NCBI GenBank assembly: GCA_049975345.1
Contig: JBNGDP010000166.1
Span: 1 to 6,534, forward strand
Length of the DNA stretch: 6,534 bases
Direction of reading: 5' to 3'
Origin: Oceanipulchritudo sp049975345
GTDB lineage: Bacteria; Verrucomicrobiota; Verrucomicrobiia; Opitutales; Oceanipulchritudinaceae
Shown: piece by piece, positions 1 through 5,095 of the stretch
Position numbering within the stretch: the first letter of the stretch is position 1
How the letters are laid out: each line of letters opens with the position of its first letter
The notes under the pieces: model-generated
The model's input: the letters and a program-made list of their open reading frames with translations, nothing else
Told to the model about the DNA's origin: nothing
The model's database searches: none
Position numbers and translations under genes: made by a program

Positions 1-778
1 ACTCCCGGTGACAGACCGGGCACCAGTCGGCGAACACCCAGACAAGGACGATCCATTTTCCCTCGTGGGCGGGGTCCTTGAGGCTCCACTGGCTGTCTGC
101 CGTATCCAAGAGGGAGAAGTCAGGCGCTGGTGAACCGGCTTCAGGATTTCCGAATGTGGAAGGATCGAGGTTGAGAAAGGCCTCCCTGAAAGCCTGCGTG
201 ACGGGCATGGCTTTATTAATCTGGTCCAGCGAAAGTCCCGCCTGATGGCGGACATCCTTAGAGAGATCTTCGGCATGGATATAAGAAAGGGTCTCCAGCG
301 CCGTTTGGGAACCCGATTGTCCCAAGGCGATTACCGCCTGTGATCTTACCAGAGGGCTGTCATCCTTCAGGGCTGATTCCGCTAACACGGACACGGACAA
401 ATCACGACCCAGGACCCCTAGCGCCGCTGCGGCCAGATAACGAACCTGCGGATTTGGGTGCTTCAGGCCGGACTCAACAGCCCGTCGATTCTCCTGTCCG
501 ATGCGGACAAGGTCCCTCAATCCAAAAAGGCGGACGAGCCAGTCCCGGTCTTCGAGGCTGGCAATGCCGGGCTGGTCAAGTTTTCGGTCAATGGTAAAGC
601 TACCTTCCTCATTCAGCGGGTGGAAGGAATGCTCTGCGATTCTTTCAAAAACAGTGTCGGCGGTCATTGAGTTGGAATTTGAAGTATCCGGATAGAGGGT
701 GAAGGGAATATATGAAATGGCGATCAGCGGTAAGGTCGTGCGGCTAATCTTCAGGAAAAAACAACGGAAAATGGTCAT
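1..778 (-). CDS. HEAT-repeat protein with C-terminal redoxin (thioredoxin-fold, CPVC) domain, partial
   Basis: This reading frame is open from an ATG at 778 to the left edge, giving 259 residues without a stop, so the C-terminus is missing. Residues 1-30 look like an export signal or membrane anchor: basic residues (R5, K10, R13) precede a hydrophobic run, TTLPLIAISYIPFTLYP. Residues about 80-190 form HEAT-like helical repeats; the motif V-R-x3-A-x3-L recurs at residues 112, 144 and 176, exactly 32 apart, with a weaker copy near 82. From about residue 212 a redoxin (AhpC/TSA-like) domain begins with the typical entry GSPAPDFSLLD, then a hydrophobic beta strand and DWCPVCHRE with C253 and C256. 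HEAT repeats usually mediate protein contacts, and the CxxC suggests thiol-disulfide exchange, probably outside the cytoplasm. An alternative ATG at 667 would remove the export signal and leave a 139-base gap. I prefer 778 because it leaves a 28-base gap after the DoxX gene and explains the hydrophobic stretch. Neither start has a clear ribosome binding site. The partner is unknown. Confidence 0.8.
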   Translation of the reverse strand, partial: MTIFRCFFLKISRTTLPLIAISYIPFTLYPDTSNSNSMTADTVFERIAEHSFHPLNEEGSFTIDRKLDQPGIASLEDRDWLVRLFGLRDLVRIGQENRRAVESGLKHPNPQVRYLAAAALGVLGRDLSVSVLAESALKDDSPLVRSQAVIALGQSGSQTALETLSYIHAEDLSKDVRHQAGLSLDQINKAMPVTQAFREAFLNLDPSTFGNPEAGSPAPDFSLLDTADSQWSLKDPAHEGKWIVLVWVFADWCPVCHRE

Positions 779-806
779 GACGTGTAAGTCTGGGCGGTTG
801 TTACGG

Positions 807-1247
807 TTATTCTTTTCCACAATCGAACATGTGCTTGATGAAGCCGATCTGGTCGCGGCGAAGGAACAGGAGGGCCAGACTCGCCACCCAGGCCGTGAAG
901 GCGGATAGGGTCAGGGGCAGCATTGGACCCGCAATGCCGATCTTGGTAAAGTGTGCCAGCAAGGCTCCTGACATGATTCCCCATCCGAGTAAGGCCCCGG
1001 TTGTCACGGTCAAAGGAAAGAGGATGAGTAAGGCGGCAAGCGCTTCGAGCGATCCAATGAGATAACGTCCGGCAGGTTCCATTCCCAGCGATTCGAACAG
1101 GCTGACGGAGTCGTCCATTCCCTTGAACTTTCCGAAGGCCGCAGCGGCAAACAATCCGGCCAGTCCAATGCGAAGGGCAATTGTAATCAGATGGGTGGGA
1201 TTCGATTTCATGGAATTCAGGTGGGTGAAGATTGGTTGATTCGTCAC
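807..1247 (-). CDS. DoxX family integral membrane protein
   Basis: A 146-residue hydrophobic protein with four predicted membrane helices at roughly residues 20-38, 62-80, 82-100 and 108-129, the usual size and layout of DoxX proteins. Helix 1 carries the family-like pattern LRIGLAGLFAAAAFGKFKG (R26, K40), and helix 2 has a buried acidic residue (E68) within GSLEALAALLILFP. DoxX relatives include the DoxD subunit of archaeal thiosulfate:quinone oxidoreductase and the mycobacterial DoxX that assembles with a rhodanese (SseA) and superoxide dismutase. These links to sulfur and thiol redox fit the rhodanese-thioredoxin gene two genes upstream. The longest frame starts at a GTG (1247) that overlaps the TGA of the preceding gene by four bases, suggesting translational coupling. 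An ATG at 1211 (residue 13), just before helix 1, is an equally good start, and neither has a clear ribosome binding site. The substrate is not identifiable from sequence; family assignment is fairly secure, function is not. Confidence 0.85.
   Translation of the reverse strand: MTNQPIFTHLNSMKSNPTHLITIALRIGLAGLFAAAAFGKFKGMDDSVSLFESLGMEPAGRYLIGSLEALAALLILFPLTVTTGALLGWGIMSGALLAHFTKIGIAGPMLPLTLSAFTAWVASLALLFLRRDQIGFIKHMFDCGKE
1244..1247 (-). other. GTGA stop/start overlap joining the glutamate synthase-like and doxX genes
   Basis: The TGA stop of the glutamate synthase-like gene (1244-1246) shares bases with a possible GTG start of the DoxX gene (1245-1247). Such overlaps usually mean the second gene is translated by ribosomes finishing the first. 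It applies only if GTG, not the ATG at 1211, is the real start. Confidence 0.5.
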
Positions 1248-2809
1248 TTAGACAAGGTGCCATCAAGGGTTCGCCTCGGCAGCGAATGGTCACCGACCAT
1301 ATTCCAGAGATTGCTACCAGAGGGAATGAAGATATCCTCAACCGTCAGTTCACTTGGGCAGCGTTTTCCCGTGGAGATTGTCAATTCGCGAAGCTCCTTA
1401 AGGGTATTTTCTGCATAATTGCGCACACGGCGGGCTTTTTCTTCAATGACTAGTCCCGCCTGCAGCTTGGGATTCTGGGTTGTGATGCCGACTGGGCAGG
1501 TGTTGTTGCCGCATTCCCGGGCCTGAATGCATCCGAGAGCGAACATAAAACCCCGAGCCGTGTAGCAGGCATCAGCACCAAGCGCAAACGCGATAGTCTG
1601 ACGCCCGGCATCAATCAGCTTACCGGCGGCAAATATCTTCAACCGGTCGCGTACACCGGCCTCCTTGAGAATCTGAACGAGACCATGAAGGGCTGGATAC
1701 AAGGGCATGCCGACCCGATCGAGAAAGACGCCCGGCGCTGCGCCTGTGCCGCCCTCGCCGCCATCAACGGTGATCCAATCGGGAAAGGTGCCCTGGCGTT
1801 TCATTTCCTCAACAAAGGCTTTTAATTCCTTGAGCGAACCAACGCACAGTTTAATACCGACCGGGATGGGAACGAGTTCTTGTATCTGCCGGATGAAAGA
1901 CACCGTGGATGGCATGTCGACGCACTCCTTGTGAAATGGCGGCGAAATCACATCACGATCCATGGGCACCTTTCTCAATTCAGCGATTTCCGGGGTGATC
2001 TTCTCCTTGGGCAGTAGTCCGCCCTTGCCGGGTTTGGCGCCTTGGGAGAACTTGATCTCAATCATTTTCACCTGTTCCTTCGAGGCGATCCGGACAAGGG
2101 CCTCGGGGTCGAGGTCACCATTCTCAGTGCGCACACCGAATTTGGCCGTACCCAACTGGAAAATGAGGTCGGCCTCCTCCATCAGATGGTACTTGGGATA
2201 GCCTCCTTCACCGGTATTCATCACGATGCCGGCCCGGCCTGCGCCGCGGGCAAGCGCGCGCACCGCGTTCGCGCCGAGGGCCCCGTAGCTCATGGCGCTT
2301 ATCATCATTGGCTTTTTCAGGGTGAAGGGTTCCTTGACGCCCCTTTCCGCACCCAATTCCAAGGAAAAGGGCCGGAGCGAATCGCTGACAGTGGGGAACA
2401 TGGAGTGGCGCAGCTTCAACTCAGTGGCGTCGTAGTCCAACAATGATCCAAAAGACGAGGCGGATTCCACGTTCTTGGCTTTGCGGTAAACGTTGGACCG
2501 CTCCAGACGGTTGAAGGGCCGTTCCTCCCGGTCGCCACTGTAGAGGTACTGGCGAAATTCCGGACCCACGCTTTCAATGAGGTAGCGTCCTTGCCCAAGC
2601 AGACCGAAATTTCTCAGGATGGTATGCTCGGTCTGCACATGACGATAAAACAGGTTCATCAGCAGCATGAATGCCGCTGCTACCGTTAAGAAATGAAAAT
2701 AGAAAGAAATCCATGTACCGGCTGCGAAAAACAAAACAGGCAACACGTAAACCGTTATGTTCGTGAACCGGGCCAGCTTGTGGAGGTCGATACTGAGGGC
2801 CTGTGGCAT
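1244..2809 (-). CDS. Membrane-anchored FMN-binding glutamate synthase-like protein (GltS central-domain family)
   Basis: A 521-residue protein made of an N-terminal membrane anchor and the FMN/Fe-S domain of glutamate synthase. Two hydrophobic segments lie at about residues 18-36 and 38-54. The core from about residue 110 onward shows the family's flavin-barrel signatures: SAMSYGALGANAVRALARG (171-189), the NTGEGGYPKYH loop (198-208), SQGAKPGKGG (255-264) and VDGGEGGTGAAP (348-359). A cysteine set C427, C433, C438 (C-x5-C-x4-C) matches the 3Fe-4S cluster ligands of glutamate synthase. It lacks the N-terminal glutaminase domain and the C-terminal GltB-type domain, and no GltD-like NADPH partner is in the window, so it should not be called a complete glutamate synthase. 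Stand-alone, membrane-anchored members of this size (YerD-like) are widespread and largely uncharacterised. It follows the rhodanese-thioredoxin gene after 30 bases and overlaps the doxX start. A membrane flavin/Fe-S oxidoreductase role is inferred. No clear ribosome binding site precedes the ATG. Confidence 0.9.
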   Translation of the reverse strand: MPQALSIDLHKLARFTNITVYVLPVLFFAAGTWISFYFHFLTVAAAFMLLMNLFYRHVQTEHTILRNFGLLGQGRYLIESVGPEFRQYLYSGDREERPFNRLERSNVYRKAKNVESASSFGSLLDYDATELKLRHSMFPTVSDSLRPFSLELGAERGVKEPFTLKKPMMISAMSYGALGANAVRALARGAGRAGIVMNTGEGGYPKYHLMEEADLIFQLGTAKFGVRTENGDLDPEALVRIASKEQVKMIEIKFSQGAKPGKGGLLPKEKITPEIAELRKVPMDRDVISPPFHKECVDMPSTVSFIRQIQELVPIPVGIKLCVGSLKELKAFVEEMKRQGTFPDWITVDGGEGGTGAAPGVFLDRVGMPLYPALHGLVQILKEAGVRDRLKIFAAGKLIDAGRQTIAFALGADACYTARGFMFALGCIQARECGNNTCPVGITTQNPKLQAGLVIEEKARRVRNYAENTLKELRELTISTGKRCPSELTVEDIFIPSGSNLWNMVGDHSLPRRTLDGTLSK

Positions 2810-2839
2810 TATTGATCGATTTAAGTGGGTCGGTAGTCG

Positions 2840-3610
2840 TTACTGGGAAATCTGAAGGCTATGTGGATTGAAAGCGGAGCCGGTCTCAAACAATCTCCGT
2901 AGGGAGTTCTCGTCGGCAAGGCCTGTGTGTTCCTCCACAATTTGGCCTTCGTGGTAAACAACGAGATGCGGAACGCCGCGTATGTCCAGGTGTTTCATAA
3001 GGTCGCGACTGGCATCCGCATTGATTTTCACAACGGTCAAGTGTTCCTGGAACGCTTGGGCAAGCTCGTCAATAACGGGCATCATTTGACGGCATGGACC
3101 ACACCAGGGCGCGTAAAAATCGATCAGGAGACGTTTTTCCCGTTCGATAAGCGTTCTGTAATCATTGATGGAAAAGGCATTTTCCTGGTTTGGCGAGGCG
3201 TCCGGTTCGATGACTACCGGCAGATCCTCCGCCTGCCAGTCCATGATACCGTTTTCGAGATTGTAAACCCTGGAGTAACCGTTTTGAGCGAGAATTTTCG
3301 CTGCCCGGCGGCTTCGCCAACCGGTGTTGCAATACAGGTAAATCGGCTGATCACGTGGAAGGAGGAGAAGTTGTTCGTGGAAGCTGTTCATGTAGTAGTC
3401 CAGCTGCCCTGCCCCTGGCAGGTGCCCCCCCGCGAATTCGGAGGCCCGGCGTACATCGAGAAGCGTCCCGGACTGGCTGCGCAGTTGCTTTGCAAAAGCC
3501 ACAGAATCCAGATCCACAATGTCGACCGTGGTACTGGTGCCGACGGTGGAAAAGAGGAGCGTTTGAAGGAGCAGGAGAGTCGCTACAACGGCGCTGTGTT
3601 GTTTTTTCAT
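2840..3610 (-). CDS. Exported rhodanese-thioredoxin fusion protein
   Basis: A complete 256-residue protein with three parts. Residues 1-25 are a signal-like segment: MKK followed by a hydrophobic run (AVVATLLLLQTLLF). No clear A-x-A cleavage site or lipobox cysteine is seen, so it may be cleaved or remain as an anchor. Residues about 28-135 are a rhodanese domain, with LLDVRRASEFAGGHLPGA and the active-site loop CNTGWRS (catalytic C94). Residues about 143-243 are a thioredoxin domain with FYAPWCGPCRQMMP (C170, C173) and the cis-proline loop RGVPHLVVY (P214). Single-domain rhodaneses carry persulfide sulfur on the loop cysteine, and CGPC thioredoxins reduce disulfides. Joining them suggests the thioredoxin half reduces or receives sulfur from the rhodanese half, but that is inference. 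The gene starts 24 bases after the aldehyde dehydrogenase stop and ends 30 bases before the glutamate synthase-like gene. Neighbouring DoxX and a second exported thioredoxin-fold protein support a role in envelope thiol or sulfur redox chemistry. Confidence 0.92.
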   Translation of the reverse strand: MKKQHSAVVATLLLLQTLLFSTVGTSTTVDIVDLDSVAFAKQLRSQSGTLLDVRRASEFAGGHLPGAGQLDYYMNSFHEQLLLLPRDQPIYLYCNTGWRSRRAAKILAQNGYSRVYNLENGIMDWQAEDLPVVIEPDASPNQENAFSINDYRTLIEREKRLLIDFYAPWCGPCRQMMPVIDELAQAFQEHLTVVKINADASRDLMKHLDIRGVPHLVVYHEGQIVEEHTGLADENSLRRLFETGSAFNPHSLQISQ

Positions 3611-3634
3611 TTTACCGAATGTTGATCAGGGTCA

Positions 3635-5095
3635 TCAAACTTTGTCACGGATGACAAGGCTGCGGAGTTCCGTCATGTCCTCGATGGCATAGCGGACGCC
3701 TTCCCGGCCCAAGCCGCTGTCCTTGACGCCGCCGTAGGGCAAATTGTCAACCCGCCATGAGGGGACTTCGTTGATAAGCACACCGCCGACCTCGAGCCGG
3801 TCCCATGCACTCATGGCATTGTGGATGCTTGGTGTAAACACGCCGGCATGAATTCCAAAGGAACTGTTGTTGGCGATGGCCAATGCTTCCTCAAAGTGAC
3901 TGAACGTTCTCATCACAGCCACGGGGCCAAAGGCTTCCTGGCAGGAGAGCGGCTGGTTGTCTGGAACGTCCGCGAGAAGCGTTGCTTCGACGATGGCCCC
4001 GTTTCGTTTTCCGCCGCAAAGCAGGCGGGCGCCAGCGTCCACCGCGGAATGTATCCACTCTTCAATCCTGCGCGCTTCGCTTTCCGCGATCATCGGGCCG
4101 ATGAAGACCGATTCGTCGGTTGGGTCCCCGGAAACCAGGGCACTGACGGCGGCGGTCAGGCGTTCCTCGAGGTTGGCGGCAATTGACTCGTGGACGAGGA
4201 TGCGTTGGACGGAAACACAGCTCTGCCCGGATTGATAGTAGGCTCCGAAAACAAGGCGGTCCACCACGTCGTCCAGATCAGCGCCCTGATCGACAATACA
4301 GGCCGCGTTGCCTCCAAGTTCGAGGACCACCTTCTTTTTTCCGGCACGGGATTTCAGTAGCCAGCCGACCTTCGGGGAGCCGGTGAAGCTGAGCAGCTTC
4401 AGGCGCTCATCCGCAGTGAAGGCGCCCGCTTCGGAAACCTCGCAGGGGAGGATGGAAAAGGCGCCCTCTGGCAGGCTGGTCCCGGCGAGGATTTCGCCCA
4501 TCACCAGTGCCCCGACGGGAGTCCGGCTGTCGGGCTTCAAGATAAAGGGACATCCGGCGGCAATTGCCGGTGCGACCTTGTGGGCGACAAGATTGAGCGG
4601 GAAGTTGAAAGGCGTGATAAAGGAACAGGGTCCCACGGGGACCCGTTTGACAAAGCCTCGATAGCCCCGGCTGCGTTCGCTGATCTCAAGATTGAGCATT
4701 TCGCCCGTGGGTTGCAGGGCTTCACGGGAGGCAATCTCGAACGTGTCGATCAGGCGCTCCACTTCCCCCCGACTGTCCCGTATGGGTTTGCCGGCCTCAA
4801 TGCAGAGGATCTGAGCCAGTTCCTCGGAACGTTCCCGGAAACGATTGACGCACTGTCTCAGGATACCAGCCCGTTCAAATGGGCGCAACTGGCGCATGGC
4901 GGGAGCCGCCGCCTCCGCGGCCGCTATGGCTTTGTCGATGAGATCCGCATCAGCCAGTGGGACACGGGTTGCGATGTTTCCAGAATATTTGTCCAGAACG
5001 GCATTGTCCAGATTTGGAGAAATTGGCTTGCTGGCGAGATACAGAGGATAACAGTCATTCATAAGGGGCCCACTTTGTCGTAGTGTGGCTTTCAT
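3635..5095 (-). CDS. NAD(P)-dependent aldehyde dehydrogenase
   Basis: A 486-residue, full-length member of the aldehyde dehydrogenase superfamily, which oxidises aldehydes to acids with NAD(P). Family landmarks are intact and in order: TPFNFP with the oxyanion-stabilising N164, KPD (K187) for cofactor binding, FTGS (237-240) of the Rossmann fold, general base E259 in LELGGNA, catalytic C293 in SGQSCVSVQR, and E387/F389 in QEAFGP for the nicotinamide ribose. The SGQSCVSVQR form and overall length resemble the lactaldehyde / non-phosphorylating glyceraldehyde-3-phosphate dehydrogenase-like branch more than betaine or aromatic aldehyde enzymes, but the substrate cannot be assigned. No signal peptide is seen, so it is probably cytoplasmic. 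The ATG at 5095 overlaps the upstream gene's stop (ATGA). A second ATG at 5062 (residue 12), directly before the homologous-looking NDCYPLYL segment, may be the true start. The overlap with an acetolactate synthase-type gene suggests the two enzymes handle connected metabolites. Confidence 0.92.
   Translation of the reverse strand: MKATLRQSGPLMNDCYPLYLASKPISPNLDNAVLDKYSGNIATRVPLADADLIDKAIAAAEAAAPAMRQLRPFERAGILRQCVNRFRERSEELAQILCIEAGKPIRDSRGEVERLIDTFEIASREALQPTGEMLNLEISERSRGYRGFVKRVPVGPCSFITPFNFPLNLVAHKVAPAIAAGCPFILKPDSRTPVGALVMGEILAGTSLPEGAFSILPCEVSEAGAFTADERLKLLSFTGSPKVGWLLKSRAGKKKVVLELGGNAACIVDQGADLDDVVDRLVFGAYYQSGQSCVSVQRILVHESIAANLEERLTAAVSALVSGDPTDESVFIGPMIAESEARRIEEWIHSAVDAGARLLCGGKRNGAIVEATLLADVPDNQPLSCQEAFGPVAVMRTFSHFEEALAIANNSSFGIHAGVFTPSIHNAMSAWDRLEVGGVLINEVPSWRVDNLPYGGVKDSGLGREGVRYAIEDMTELRSLVIRDKV
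5092..5095 (-). other. ATGA stop/start overlap joining the TPP-enzyme and aldehyde dehydrogenase genes
   Basis: The TGA stop of the thiamine-diphosphate enzyme (5092-5094) overlaps the first ATG of the aldehyde dehydrogenase frame (5093-5095). This arrangement usually indicates coupled translation in one operon. If the ATG at 5062 is used instead, the genes are 29 bases apart and still likely cotranscribed. Confidence 0.55.

Noticed and set aside
340..908. Several short plus-strand open frames (64-85 codons) over the left-hand end.
   Set aside because: They lie opposite the HEAT-redoxin frame, whose repeats and CPVC motif make it the real gene; the short products are low-complexity and unrelated to any family.
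775..1341. A 188-codon open frame on the minus strand covering the doxX gene and the end of the glutamate synthase-like gene.
   Set aside because: It is out of frame with two genes that match known families, and its product is rich in Arg, His, Cys and Ser with no recognisable domain or membrane pattern.
1244..2809. Calling this gene a complete glutamate synthase large subunit (gltB).
   Set aside because: At 521 residues it has only the FMN/Fe-S region plus a membrane anchor; the glutaminase and C-terminal domains are absent.
2810..2839. Possible regulatory element in the 30-base gap, which includes the palindromic hexamer ATCGAT.
   Set aside because: A six-base palindrome is expected by chance, and there is no stem-loop or promoter-like pair of boxes.
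2927..3625. A 232-codon open frame on the plus strand opposite the rhodanese-thioredoxin gene.
   Set aside because: It is antisense to a gene with two intact catalytic motifs, and its translation has no recognisable domain.
4580..5083. A 167-codon open frame on the plus strand opposite the N-terminal part of the aldehyde dehydrogenase.
   Set aside because: Same antisense shadow pattern; the minus-strand frame carries the conserved aldehyde dehydrogenase sequence.
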